DNA from: CAZJHD01 sp964545855
GTDB lineage: Bacteria; Planctomycetota; UBA1135; JACQFD01
Assembly (NCBI GenBank): GCA_964545855.1
Contig: CAZJHD010000001.1
Location: 124,001 to 188,000, forward strand
DNA length: 64,000 nucleotides
Direction: 5' to 3'
In this document: positions 16,622-25,071 of the stretch, piece after piece
How the letters are laid out: each line of letters starts with the position of its first letter
How positions within the stretch are numbered: position 1 is the stretch's first letter
Program-made: the position numbers and the translations under genes
Notes under the pieces: model-generated
Seen by the model: the letters and a program-made list of their open reading frames with translations, nothing else
Told to the model about the DNA's origin: nothing
Databases searched by the model: none

Positions 16622-17797
16622 CTACGGGGAATCCGTGTCGCCTGCGCTCCCCGCGTCCGACGAGGCCCCGGAGGAACGGCTGCGCAAGCGCTCGAGGCCG
16701 CGCCGGGCGAGGAACGCCAGGCGGCCTCGCAGGCTCGGCAGCGAGAAGGCGATGGTCCGACAGGGGCGGAGCGTGCCGCCCCAGTCCTCCTTGTGGCGGG
16801 CCGCGCCGGCCATGAAGTCGTAGTGCCGGAGGCCCTCCTCGATCAGCGAGTGCACGACCATCCCGCGGAGAGCCACGCCCACGCGCCGGTCGGCGAAGTC
16901 GGGATGGAAGCCCTCCTGGAGCTGGTAGTACGCGTCGCCAGCAACCGCTCCGATCTGGTAGGCGACGGGGTCTCCTGCGACGTCGAGGCGGGCGAATCGC
17001 AACGCGCCCCGGGACAGGAGATCGGAGGCGAGCCGACGGTAGAACCGGCGTCGCGCCTCGCCCTGGAAGCTCCCCGTTCGACCGGCGGCGCTCCAGCGCA
17101 GCCCGTGGAGCAAGAAGAGCCCGTCGAGGTCCTGGTCGAGGCGTGCGGCGTCGTCGCACCAGACGAGACGCGCGCCCAGCTCCCTGGTCGATCGCATCGC
17201 GGAGCGCACCTTGCTCCGCATGCGCGAGCGGAGGCCGCCGAGGTACTCCTCGAAGCCGCCCGGCAGGCTCGCGCGGAGGCATGGCACGTCGAGCTCCCGC
17301 GTCGGGAGCGACCGCTGCGCGAGGACGCGACGCAACGCCACACTCGTCGGCGAGTCCTCGGGCGCTCCGGAGAGGACCACCGCGTGCAGGTCCCGTCGTC
17401 CGGCGAGGGCGGCGATCGCGAGCGCGATCACCTCGTCCTCGAATCCCTCGACGATGGGGAACCCGAGGTAGTCGGAGTCGAAGGTGCCGTCCGCGACGTG
17501 GATCGCGCGCCGGAGCCGCAGGAAGCCGCGGGAGGGCTCGACGCGGAAGGGGAGAACGGCGACGGGCCCTTCCGCGGCGCTCTCGACGGTCCAGCCGAAG
17601 ATCGTGGCGGGATCGACGCAGCTCGAGGCGTAGGCCTCCGCCCACTCCCCCGAGTTGCAGAGCGGATCGAGACGGGCCCGGCGCAGCACGGCGCTCCAGG
17701 CAGGAAGCTCCGACCTCAGGCCGTCGAGCCCCGTCCAGGGGCGCAGCCGGAGCGGCGCGGCTCGGTCGGCGGAGGGAGGGCGGATCGGCTCAGGCAC
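16622..17797 (-). CDS. CelD/BcsL-like GNAT acyltransferase (FemAB-type fold)
   Basis: This 391-residue protein matches the GNAT group found in cellulose and exopolysaccharide operons (Acetyltransf_6). It starts with a region containing LDPLCNSGEWAEAYASS, continues through LGGLRSRMRSKVRSAMRSTRELG, and has the signature GDPVAYQIGAVAGDAYYQLQEGFHPDFADRRVGVALRGMVV, then YDFMAGAARHKEDWGG. It probably acylates an envelope sugar or peptide from an acyl donor. It starts with GTG. It lies about 150 bp upstream of, and in the same direction as, the envelope operon (propeller protein, GNAT, phosphatase-like enzyme, deacetylase) and may belong to the same pathway. Confidence 0.75.
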   Translation of the reverse strand: MPEPIRPPSADRAAPLRLRPWTGLDGLRSELPAWSAVLRRARLDPLCNSGEWAEAYASSCVDPATIFGWTVESAAEGPVAVLPFRVEPSRGFLRLRRAIHVADGTFDSDYLGFPIVEGFEDEVIALAIAALAGRRDLHAVVLSGAPEDSPTSVALRRVLAQRSLPTRELDVPCLRASLPGGFEEYLGGLRSRMRSKVRSAMRSTRELGARLVWCDDAARLDQDLDGLFLLHGLRWSAAGRTGSFQGEARRRFYRRLASDLLSRGALRFARLDVAGDPVAYQIGAVAGDAYYQLQEGFHPDFADRRVGVALRGMVVHSLIEEGLRHYDFMAGAARHKEDWGGTLRPCRTIAFSLPSLRGRLAFLARRGLERLRSRSSGASSDAGSAGDTDSP

Positions 17798-17950
17798 GGT
17801 CGCGGTCGTCGAGATCGGGCTCCGCTCCGTGTCGTGCGCCGACCGCTGGCCGCGGCGACGTCGTCGAGGGAGCCCGATCGTCGCGGCGCGCCCGCGGCAC
17901 GCCGCGGCGTCGCGCTTCCGGAGCGCCGAGGAGGCTCGTCCGCGCGGCGA

Positions 17951-19285
17951 TCAGGCGTAGAGCCCGCGGATCGTCGTGAACCGCGCGGTCCGATCGACAC
18001 CGAGCATGTAGGCAGCGATGCGCGTGGAGACTCCGAACTTCTCCTGGTAGGCGACGACCTCCTTGAAGGCCGCCGTCATCATTTCCTCGAGCCGCTCGTT
18101 CACGAGCTTCTCGCTCCAGAAGTAGCCCTCGCGGTCCTGCACCCACTCGAAGTAGGAGACGGTGACGCCGCCCGCGTTCGCGAGGATGTCGGGAACGACC
18201 ATGACCCCCTTCGACTCGAGGATCTTGTCGGCGGAGGCCGCCGTGGGTCCGTTCGCTCCCTCGACGATCAGCTTGGCCTGGATGCGACTCGCATTGGCGG
18301 ACGTGATCTGCGACTCCGTCGCCGCGGGCACGAGGACGTCGCACTCGAGCTCCAGGAGCTCCGGGTTCGTGACCTTCTCCGCCTCGGTGTAGTCCTGGAG
18401 CGTGCGCTTCGTGCGCAGGTGGTCCATCACCTTCGGCACGTGCAGGCCCTTCGGGTCGTAGATGCCGCAGTGCATGTCGGAGATGCCCACCACCTTGTAT
18501 CCGAGCGCATGGAATCGCTCGGCGGCGATGCCACCGACGTTGCCCGCGCCCTGGATCACGACGGAGGCGGACTTCGCCTTCGAGATGTTCCACTTCGCGA
18601 TCGCCTCGCGCGCGACGAACTCGACGCCGAAGCCCGTCGCCGTCCGCCGGCCCGCGGATCCGCCGAGGCCGACGGGCTTGCCGGTCACGACGGCGGTCAC
18701 CGAGTAGCGCTTCTGCATGGAGTAGGTGTCCATCACCCACGCCATCGTCTGCTCGTTCGTGTTCATGTCGGGCGCCGGCACGTCGCGGTTCGGCCCGATG
18801 ATGTCGGCGATGGCGGAGGTGTAGCGCCGCGTGAGGCGCTCCAGCTCTCCGGCCGACATCCTCAGCGGATCGCAGATCACTCCGCCCTTCGCGCCGCCGA
18901 AGGGGACGTTCACGACGGCGCATTTCCAGGTCATCCACGCGGCGAGCGCACGCACCTCGTCGATCGTGACGTTGGGCGCGTACCGGATGCCGCCCTTGTA
19001 GGGACCCCGGGCGATGTTGTGCTGCACCCGGTAGCCGATGAAGACGCGGACCTTCCCGTCGTCCATCCTCACCGGCAGCGACACGGTGAGCTCGCGGTCG
19101 GGGACGCGCAGGATCGCGTAGATGTCCGGGTCGAGCTGCAGCTTCTCCGCCGCGAGGTCGAACCGCGCGAGCATCGATTCGAAGGGGTTCTCCTCGGCGA
19201 GGCGGGGGAGCTCGACTCCGAACCGGGCCTGGGCGTGAGCGGGGGACGGCGGCGTCGGGGGATTCGGAGGCGTCGGAGCAGGCAT
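17951..19285 (-). CDS. gdhA: Glutamate dehydrogenase (Glu/Leu/Phe/Val dehydrogenase family)
   Basis: This 444-residue NAD(P)-dependent dehydrogenase interconverts glutamate and 2-oxoglutarate plus ammonium in the cytosol. The N-terminal substrate domain carries GYRVQHNIARGPYKGGIRY, WMTWKCAVVNVPFGGAKGG (catalytic lysine), PAPDMNTN and TGKPVGLGGS. The C-terminal Rossmann domain carries VVIQGAGNVGGIAAE and VEGANGPT. Length and motifs are those of hexameric class-I-like GDHs. ATG at 19285 is chosen because the 50 upstream residues in the longer frame are Arg-rich and unconserved. A -10-like TACCCT (minus strand, 19336-19341) lies about 50 nt upstream. It is divergent from the metal-binding exoprotein gene at 19472. 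Confidence 0.92.
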   Translation of the reverse strand: MPAPTPPNPPTPPSPAHAQARFGVELPRLAEENPFESMLARFDLAAEKLQLDPDIYAILRVPDRELTVSLPVRMDDGKVRVFIGYRVQHNIARGPYKGGIRYAPNVTIDEVRALAAWMTWKCAVVNVPFGGAKGGVICDPLRMSAGELERLTRRYTSAIADIIGPNRDVPAPDMNTNEQTMAWVMDTYSMQKRYSVTAVVTGKPVGLGGSAGRRTATGFGVEFVAREAIAKWNISKAKSASVVIQGAGNVGGIAAERFHALGYKVVGISDMHCGIYDPKGLHVPKVMDHLRTKRTLQDYTEAEKVTNPELLELECDVLVPAATESQITSANASRIQAKLIVEGANGPTAASADKILESKGVMVVPDILANAGGVTVSYFEWVQDREGYFWSEKLVNERLEEMMTAAFKEVVAYQEKFGVSTRIAAYMLGVDRTARFTTIRGLYA

Positions 19286-19436
19286 GCGCAGGAGTGCCCG
19301 TCGTCGGAGGGGACGGGCGCGGGACGAGGGGCGAGAAGGGTATCCGCGTGCTGCAAGCCCGTCCACGAGCGCGCGATCGTCGAACGCGTGCGCACGCGAC
19401 GAAGGGGGTCGTAGCAGCCGCCCCTTCGCGCTCACC

Positions 19437-19442
19437 TATACT
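19437..19442 (+). promoter_or_regulatory. Putative sigma-70 -10 box (TATACT) with strong RBS for the metal-binding exoprotein
   Basis: TATACT lies 29 nt before the ATG at 19472. A strong GGAGG Shine-Dalgarno sequence is 6 nt before that ATG. No convincing -35 is seen. This gene contrasts with the leaderless-looking starts elsewhere. Confidence 0.45.
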
Positions 19443-19471
19443 CGGCGCGATCCCGAACCCGGAGGTATCCC

Positions 19472-20170
19472 ATGACGATCCGTCTCCTGTCCCTCTCGCT
19501 CGCTTCCCTACTCCTCGCCTCCGTCGCGGGGGCGGCCGTCCTCGCGGGCGGCGTGGGCACCGACGATCCCGCCAAGAAGCAGGAGCCCCGCGAGCCCGCC
19601 GCCAGCAAGCAGGAGCCCGACGCGCGCGCCGTGACGATTCCCTTCTTCGGGAACAAGAACTGCCCCGTCTCCGGCGAGGCGATCGACCGCACGGCGGTCC
19701 TCGAGCTCGAGGGGCAGCCCGTCTACTTCTGCTGCAAGAAGTGCGTCGCCAAGGGCAAGGACGATCCCAAGGCGATGCTCGCGAAGGCCTATCCGGCGGA
19801 CAAGGTGGTGGATCTGAAGAACACCATGTGCCCGGTGATGGCGGAGCCCGTCGGAGACGCGACGGACACCGTCACGGTGATGGGCCGCAAGATGCGGCTG
19901 TGCTGCGACGGCTGCGCCGAGGACGTGGTCGCGCACCCCGTCGCGATGCTGGCGCGGCTCGAGAACCCGAAGCTCGTCGATCTGGAGAACAAGACCTGTC
20001 CGATCTCCGAGAAGCCGGCCTTCGGGAAGTTCGTCGCCGTCTACCAGGGGAAGATGATGCGTCTCTGCGGAGACGCCTGCGTCGAGAAGGTGCGCAAGGA
20101 CCCGGAGAAGGCCCTCGCCGCCGCCTCCAAGAAGGAGGACAAGCGCAAGGACGAGAAGAAGCACCACTGA
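19472..20170 (+). CDS. Exported protein with three TRASH/YHS-like cysteine modules
   Basis: This 232-residue protein starts with a signal peptide (LLSLSLASLLLASVAGAAVLAG). Three successive modules follow at about residues 60-100, 115-155 and 170-215. Each opens with a Cys-Pro-[VI] motif (NCPVSGEAID, MCPVMAEPVG, TCPISEKPA) and closes with a second Cys cluster (YFCCKKC, RLCCDGC, RLCGDAC). The CPV/CPI opening and the FCCxxC closing are those of TRASH/YHS metal-binding domains, which bind copper or similar soft metals. The tail is Lys/Glu-rich and ends in two histidines, adding metal-binding capacity. It probably acts as a periplasmic metal sink or chaperone. No enzyme domain is attached, and no efflux gene is adjacent. 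Confidence 0.75.
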   Translation: MTIRLLSLSLASLLLASVAGAAVLAGGVGTDDPAKKQEPREPAASKQEPDARAVTIPFFGNKNCPVSGEAIDRTAVLELEGQPVYFCCKKCVAKGKDDPKAMLAKAYPADKVVDLKNTMCPVMAEPVGDATDTVTVMGRKMRLCCDGCAEDVVAHPVAMLARLENPKLVDLENKTCPISEKPAFGKFVAVYQGKMMRLCGDACVEKVRKDPEKALAAASKKEDKRKDEKKHH

Positions 20171-20202
20171 TCGCGGACCCTTGCCTTCGGCCCACGGCGG
20201 GC

Positions 20203-21792
20203 TCACCACGCCGAGAGGAGCCTCGGCCTTCCCCAGACGGCGAAGGACGGGGCTCCTCGCACGGACAGCTCCAGCGAGACGGGCGATCCGAGGTCCACGG
20301 GAAGTTGGACGGCGGCGGGGGCCACGGGGCACCACGGGGAATCGTCGCGCGCGGTGAGGTCGGCCTCGTGGAGGAGACGCCGCTCTCCGGAAGGGCCCGT
20401 CCCGTGGATCTCGAAGCGAACGGGCCCGACCTCCTTCGCCGGCCCGTCGCCCACGGGCCCTTCCCGGACGTTTGCGTCGGGCCGAGTCAGGAAGGACATC
20501 TCGACCTCCAGGTCCTGGCGCTCGGTGCAGTCGACGGGAGGGAAGACGATGCGCGAGGGCGACGGCACGACCAGCACGACGGGATCGAGGGCGTCGAAGG
20601 TCTCCGCGGGAACCGGAGCCAGGGGATCCCCGGCCTCCGTGCGAGCCGACGCGAGGAGAGGTTTCAGATCGAGCTGGATCGGAGCGAGGTCGGAGGGAGG
20701 AATCGGGTCGAGGCCGGGGAAGCTCGATGCGCAGATCTCTCGACGAATCCCGCGCGCGAGGAGCAAGTGGCCGACGCGTGAAGGATGGATGAGGTCCACG
20801 AACAGCACGTCGTCCGGCAGCCCGGTCTCTCGCAATCGCGCTCGGGCGTCGAAGGTGGGCGCTCCTCGCGCGTGCCCCACGGCGCGAATTCGCTCCGCGT
20901 AGATCTCTCCGTCCTCGAATCGATCGGAGGTCGAACGAGGTGCCGGCGGGACGACGAGCACCGGGAGGGCGCCGACGGCGGCGATTCGATCGAGGATCGC
21001 GACCAGCGTGTCCTCGAACTCCGTCGGGGTGAGGCGAGGGCCGTCGGGGCGCTCCTTCGCGCGAGCCCAGCCATCACGGTAGCTCTCCGCAATGCTGCTC
21101 GCGGGGCGCTCGGATCTCGATGCAAGGGTGTCGCGCAGGAGGCGATAGCTCCTCAGGCGATCGAGGAGGCCCACTCGCGAGAGCGCGCCGCGTCGCTCGT
21201 CGATTCGCTTCGCGGCCTCCAGGTCTCCCATGCGAACCGCAGGCGTGTAGTCGTTCCAGGCGCCGGCGTAGATCACCACCAGGTCGGGGCTGAGCGCGGG
21301 ACCTCGATCCTCGAGGAGTCGGAGCATTTGCACCGCCGAGTATCCGGGCACACCGAGATTCAGGACCTCCCAGTCGCCGTTCTCCCCGGAATCGAGCCAG
21401 CGCTGGAGTCTGCGCGCGTAGGTGTCCTGTCCTTCGACTCCGATCCCGAATGTGCTGGAGTCGCCCAAGCAGAGGAGGCGCCGCGTTCCGGCGCGCTTCG
21501 CGTCTCGGAATGCCGCGCCCCGAAAGCCCTGGGGACCGAGACGCTCCCGAAGGTCGGGAATCATGGCCCCGGGTCGGAGGCTCCAGAAGAGGCGGTCGTC
21601 CCACTGGAGAGGAAAGACGCCGCCGAACTGCGCCCCGACGAACTCGACCGGCGGTTCCGGAGGCCTTCGGGGAGCCGCGCCGAGCAGCGCGAGGCTGCTC
21701 TCCAGCAGCGACAGCAGGACCAAGTTCGTGATCGCCCCGAAGGCGAGCTTCCGCCGGAGGCTCGCTCCGCTCCGTCCGCGCTCGGCTGCCAC
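20203..21792 (-). CDS. SGNH/GDSL hydrolase family protein with N-terminal membrane anchor
   Basis: This 529-residue protein has one hydrophobic N-terminal helix (KLAFGAITNLVLLSLLESSLALLG), then an SGNH hydrolase core. Block I is LLCLGDSSTFGIGVEGQDTY (nucleophile Ser in GDSS), block II contains NLGVPGYSAVQ, block III YAGAWNDYTPA (Asn), and block V DLIHPSRVGH (Asp-x-x-His). The enzyme probably removes or transfers acyl groups on an envelope glycan outside the cytoplasmic membrane. A C-terminal beta-sandwich-like region of about 150 residues (from about 385) is extra. The gene follows the DUF5989 gene by 16 bp in one operon, a pairing seen in polysaccharide-type clusters. Confidence 0.82.
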   Translation of the reverse strand: MAAERGRSGASLRRKLAFGAITNLVLLSLLESSLALLGAAPRRPPEPPVEFVGAQFGGVFPLQWDDRLFWSLRPGAMIPDLRERLGPQGFRGAAFRDAKRAGTRRLLCLGDSSTFGIGVEGQDTYARRLQRWLDSGENGDWEVLNLGVPGYSAVQMLRLLEDRGPALSPDLVVIYAGAWNDYTPAVRMGDLEAAKRIDERRGALSRVGLLDRLRSYRLLRDTLASRSERPASSIAESYRDGWARAKERPDGPRLTPTEFEDTLVAILDRIAAVGALPVLVVPPAPRSTSDRFEDGEIYAERIRAVGHARGAPTFDARARLRETGLPDDVLFVDLIHPSRVGHLLLARGIRREICASSFPGLDPIPPSDLAPIQLDLKPLLASARTEAGDPLAPVPAETFDALDPVVLVVPSPSRIVFPPVDCTERQDLEVEMSFLTRPDANVREGPVGDGPAKEVGPVRFEIHGTGPSGERRLLHEADLTARDDSPWCPVAPAAVQLPVDLGSPVSLELSVRGAPSFAVWGRPRLLSAW

Positions 21793-21808
21793 GTCCGCCT
21801 GGCCTCCT

Positions 21809-21955
21809 TCAGAAAAGGGGGTAGACGAAGGCCGGGGCGGCCTCCTCGAGCCAGGCCGCGAGGGCCAGGATCGCGAGGAGGACGAGGAACGGGGCGAGCC
21901 ACCACCGGACGTCGTGGCGGACGAACCGCAGGTAGTCGGTCAGGATCGAGCGCAT
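21809..21955 (-). CDS. DUF5989 family small membrane protein
   Basis: This 48-residue protein starts MRSILTDYLRFVRHDVRWWL, has one strongly hydrophobic helix (APFLVLLAILALAAWLEEA) and ends in the typical PAFVYPLF. These are hallmarks of DUF5989 proteins, found next to SGNH hydrolases, carbamoyltransferases and SxtJ-like proteins. The function is unknown; a membrane partner of the SGNH enzyme is likely. ATG at 21955 is chosen because the longer in-frame version (from 22078) adds an unrelated Arg-rich leader. TAGGCT on the minus strand upstream (about 18 nt of leader) could be its -10. Confidence 0.75.
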   Translation of the reverse strand: MRSILTDYLRFVRHDVRWWLAPFLVLLAILALAAWLEEAAPAFVYPLF

Positions 21956-22028
21956 CTCGTTGTCTCGAACCAGCCTAATCGCGCCAACGCTCACCTCGCA
22001 CCTTCGTAGCGGGCCCCGCGATTCGGCT

Positions 22029-22054
22029 CCCGGCTCTCCGTTCAGGGAGCCGGG
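22029..22054. other. Hairpin in the DUF5989 / exoprotein intergenic region
   Basis: A perfect 8-bp inverted repeat (CCCGGCTC/GAGCCGGG) with a 10-nt loop lies in the 290-bp divergent gap. A TTGACA hexamer at 22174-22179 lies nearer the plus-strand gene, but without a convincing -10. Role unknown: operator or 5'-leader structure. Confidence 0.3.
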
Positions 22055-22245
22055 GACGCTGCCTCTGGCGCGGCCCATAGCGGCGGTGCCGGTGAAGCCA
22101 CGATCGTGGAAGACCGCGTAGACTCGAAGCAGTCGGTGATCGCCGCTCTCCCGTCCGCTATTCGAACCCCTGCCTTGACACCCGCTGCCACCTCTCGGAC
22201 GACGCGTCGGCCGAAGATCTCCAGCTCACTGAGGACACGAAGCAC

Positions 22246-23805
22246 ATGAAGGGACTCCTCGCATCGATCTTGGCTCTTTCGGCGACCGGCACGGCCCTGG
22301 CGCAGGGCACGAACAATGCGAACGCCATCGGCATGTGGCGTTCCGACACCCTGAGCTACACGGCGTGGTTCATCGCGAACGTGCCCGCGGGTCAGTCGGG
22401 CAACAGCGTCTGGGCCGTGCTCCCGCCGGACGTCCTCACCTACTTCAAGCCGCAGCTTCCGGGCGGTGGGAACGGAGCCCGCGAGCTCGATTTCCGCGGC
22501 TTCGAGTTCAAGATCGTCTCTCCGGCGAATCCGACGGGCGCCTCCGTCTCGCATCTCGTCCCTCCGATCGAGCTGCGCCGCGCGATCCAAGCGCCTTCGC
22601 CCAATGAAGGGCGATACATCCCCGACACGACTCCCGGGGGACTCTTCGCGACCTTCACGGGTGCCGCGAACTTCGTCGTCGCGGCGAACACGACCGGACT
22701 CGGACTGAGCATCCGGAACTTCACGCTCACCACGGCGAACGCGGTTCCGGTGCCGGCGGGCAGCCCGCAGGGTGACGGCCTCTGCTTCCGGATGATCGAC
22801 TACATGAAGCAGTTCGGTTCCACGGCGACGACGCCGAACTCGCTCATGATGGCGATGGTGAACACGGAGAGCGGACCCACGACGGGGAAGTCGTTCTCGG
22901 GTCAGACCTCGGTCGCGGGCGGGAACCTCAACATCGACCAGGGCGGGCTCGAGTTCGCCGTGACGTTCCTCTTCGAGCAGTCGATGATCGCTCCCTACAA
23001 GAACGTGAAGCAGCTCGCTCCGGGAGCAGCGATCCCCGGAGCCGGGACGCTGCCGCCGGCGGTGATCGTCGGCCTCACGGGCGACGACGGCCGGGGTGCG
23101 CTCAGCCCCGTGCCCGGCGACGTCATCTCCTTCATGGTGAATTCGAACTTCACCGACAAGCTCGGTCCCGCGCAGACCGGGAACGTCTGGGTCATCCCGT
23201 TCTTCATGTACGAGGGCGACATCGGCGCGGGACCCGCCGGCGATCCGATTCCCGAGGACTGGGTCGGGAACGGCGGAGCGTCGCAGCCGAGCTACATCCA
23301 TCCGATGTCGCTGCAGCAGTGGTTCGAGGACGTGGCGACCGCCTTCGGACTCCAGCCGGGGATCGGCGGGCTCCTCAATCCCTCGAAGTCGACCCTGGGA
23401 CTCTGGCTCGGCGTCGACCTCTCCATGGGGCTCCTGAACAACTCGGTCCTCGCGAACTCCTTCGCGCTCGGTGATGTCACGAATGGTCCGGCCTTCGCGG
23501 GCCCCGAGACGTCGATGTATGCGTTCCAAGGAGCTCCCGCCGGAACCTTCAGCCGCAATCTCGTGCGGTGGAACTCGACGATCGTCTCGGAGCACAAGAG
23601 CCTCCAGGTCCGTCAGCGGGGCTACTCGCCCGTCGTTCCGCTCGCGAACGGGTTCGTCGGCATCGGGGAGTACCCGATCGGCGTTCCGCAGCTCCTCGGT
23701 CAGGGCTTCTACCTGACGGCGTGGGTCCTCGACCTGGCGTCGCCCGTCACCGTCACGCCGGCGCACCTCATCGACATGACGAACGTCCTGAAGATGACGC
23801 TCTGA
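22246..23805 (+). CDS. Exported protein of unknown function (519 aa)
   Basis: I do not recognise the family. The protein has a clean signal peptide (MKGLLASILALSATGTALAQ). The mature part is rich in Asn, Thr, Gly and Pro, with few charged residues, like a surface or cell-wall beta protein. Regions such as NVPAGQSGNSVWAVLPPDVLTYF and GNVWVIPFFMYEGDIGAG suggest a folded, beta-rich domain rather than disorder. There are only one or two cysteines and no catalytic motif. It stands alone, with a GAGGA ribosome site before the ATG and the strongest hairpin of the window behind it, as expected for a well-expressed monocistronic structural or binding exoprotein. Confidence 0.7.
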   Translation: MKGLLASILALSATGTALAQGTNNANAIGMWRSDTLSYTAWFIANVPAGQSGNSVWAVLPPDVLTYFKPQLPGGGNGARELDFRGFEFKIVSPANPTGASVSHLVPPIELRRAIQAPSPNEGRYIPDTTPGGLFATFTGAANFVVAANTTGLGLSIRNFTLTTANAVPVPAGSPQGDGLCFRMIDYMKQFGSTATTPNSLMMAMVNTESGPTTGKSFSGQTSVAGGNLNIDQGGLEFAVTFLFEQSMIAPYKNVKQLAPGAAIPGAGTLPPAVIVGLTGDDGRGALSPVPGDVISFMVNSNFTDKLGPAQTGNVWVIPFFMYEGDIGAGPAGDPIPEDWVGNGGASQPSYIHPMSLQQWFEDVATAFGLQPGIGGLLNPSKSTLGLWLGVDLSMGLLNNSVLANSFALGDVTNGPAFAGPETSMYAFQGAPAGTFSRNLVRWNSTIVSEHKSLQVRQRGYSPVVPLANGFVGIGEYPIGVPQLLGQGFYLTAWVLDLASPVTVTPAHLIDMTNVLKMTL

Positions 23806-23859
23806 GCCACGACCCGCGCGGCAGCTCCCGCCGCGCGCCGAGTCCCCGAGCGCCGGAGG

Positions 23860-23899
23860 CCGCGGGCCCCGTGCGGAACCTGCCGCACGGGGCCCGTGG
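23860..23899 (+). terminator. Strong GC-rich hairpin terminator
   Basis: A 14-bp perfect stem (23863-23876 with 23883-23896) extends to 17 pairs with one G-T, around a 6-nt loop. It lies about 55 bp after the exoprotein stop. There is no T-tract, but the stem is by far the strongest in the window. Confidence 0.6.
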
Positions 23900-23966
23900 C
23901 GCATTCGGGCGGCACGCGCCGCGCAAGAGTCCTCGTCCAGGGGCTCGGACGACTTGCGGCTCGGGC

Positions 23967-23975
23967 TGGTAGTCT
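23967..23975 (+). promoter_or_regulatory. Extended -10 (TGG-TAGTCT) for waaF, leaderless type
   Basis: TG-n-TAGTCT ends 9 nt before the ATG at 23985 and there is no Shine-Dalgarno sequence. It is nearly the same as the element before the biotin carboxylase gene (TGG-TATGCT). Confidence 0.5.
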
Positions 23976-23984
23976 CGCGCCGCC

Positions 23985-25064
23985 ATGAAGCTCCAAGCGG
24001 AGCGCCTCTACGTCCGTTGTCCGAACTGGGTCGGCGACTTCGTGATGGCCACGCCGATCCTGCGCGCCATCCGGGAGTCGTTCCCGGGAGCGCACGTCAC
24101 GCTCGGCCTGCGGCCGCACCTGGAGCCGATCCTCCGCGGCGCGAGCTGGTTCGACGCGACGCACGCGCATCCGGGCGGGTTGGGGCTCCGAGGGCTCCGG
24201 GCTCTCGCGCGCGACCTCGCGCAGCGGCGATTCGACGCGGCGATCCTGTTCCCGAACTCGTTCGAGACGGCGCTCCTCGCGTACCTCGCGCGCATCCCGC
24301 GCCGATTCGGGTACGCGGCGAACGGCCGGTCGCTCCTGCTCACCGACCGGCTGCGCCCGCCGACGGCGCGCGGGCGCCGCGTCCCGACGCCGATGCCGCA
24401 CTACTGGACCGACCTCGTGGGTCTCGCAGGCGTCGAGGTTCGTTCGATTCGGCCCGAGCTGACGGTCGACGGGAGCACGGTCACCGACTTCGCCCGCTGG
24501 CTCGATGCACGGGGGATCGGCGCGAGCGACCGGATGGTGCTGGTGGCGCCGGGGGCCTCCTTCGGAGCGAGCAAGCTCTGGCGGACCGACCGGTTCGCGG
24601 AGGTCGTCGACGGTCTCGCCGCGAGGGCCGGGACGAAGGCCCTCGTCCAGTGCGGCCCCGGCGAAGAGGCGATCGCCCGCGAGATCGTCGAGCGATGCCG
24701 GAGCCACGCCGTCCTCGCCGAGGATCCGGCGCTGGATCTCCATCGATTGAAGGCGGCGGCGCGGCGATGCGACCTGCTCCTCTGCACCGACAGCGGCGTT
24801 CGCCACTACGGCGTCGCCTTCGACAGGCCCGTCGTGTGCGTGATGGGGCCCAACGACCCGCGCTACACCGCCGCGAACCTCGATCGAACGATCGTCGTAC
24901 GCGAGGACGTGGACTGCGGGCCGTGCCAGCTGAAGGTATGCCCCCTCGATCACCGCTGCATGGAGGGTCTCGAGTCGCGTCGCGTCCTCGACGCGTGCCT
25001 TCGGCTCCTGGAGCGCCCTCGTGCGGCCGTCGACCACGCGAGCACGCGCGTGGGCGCCGGCTGA
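23985..25064 (+). CDS. waaF: Glycosyltransferase family 9, LPS heptosyltransferase II-like
   Basis: This 359-residue GT-B enzyme transfers heptose to the inner core of lipopolysaccharide at the cytoplasmic face. Motifs fit the family: an N-terminal VRCPNWVGDFVMATPILRAI, the acceptor-side strand AAILFPNSFETALLAY, APGASFGASKLW at the start of the donor domain (about 195), and the donor site LLLCTDSGVRHYGVAFDRPVVCVMGPNDPRY. A C-terminal Cys cluster (CGPCQLKVCPLDHRC) is common in WaaF relatives. It implies an LPS core, in keeping with lpxD further on. The donor and position could also be those of a related GT9. It is convergent with, and only 7 bp from, the lipoprotein gene ending at 25072. Confidence 0.85.
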   Translation: MKLQAERLYVRCPNWVGDFVMATPILRAIRESFPGAHVTLGLRPHLEPILRGASWFDATHAHPGGLGLRGLRALARDLAQRRFDAAILFPNSFETALLAYLARIPRRFGYAANGRSLLLTDRLRPPTARGRRVPTPMPHYWTDLVGLAGVEVRSIRPELTVDGSTVTDFARWLDARGIGASDRMVLVAPGASFGASKLWRTDRFAEVVDGLAARAGTKALVQCGPGEEAIAREIVERCRSHAVLAEDPALDLHRLKAAARRCDLLLCTDSGVRHYGVAFDRPVVCVMGPNDPRYTAANLDRTIVVREDVDCGPCQLKVCPLDHRCMEGLESRRVLDACLRLLERPRAAVDHASTRVGAG

Positions 25065-25071
25065 AGCACGC

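Noticed and set aside
13748..19414. A 1888-codon open frame on the plus strand
   Set aside because: It is antisense to the propeller exoprotein, the CelD-like protein and glutamate dehydrogenase. It is a product of high GC content (few stop codons), with no domain or signal.
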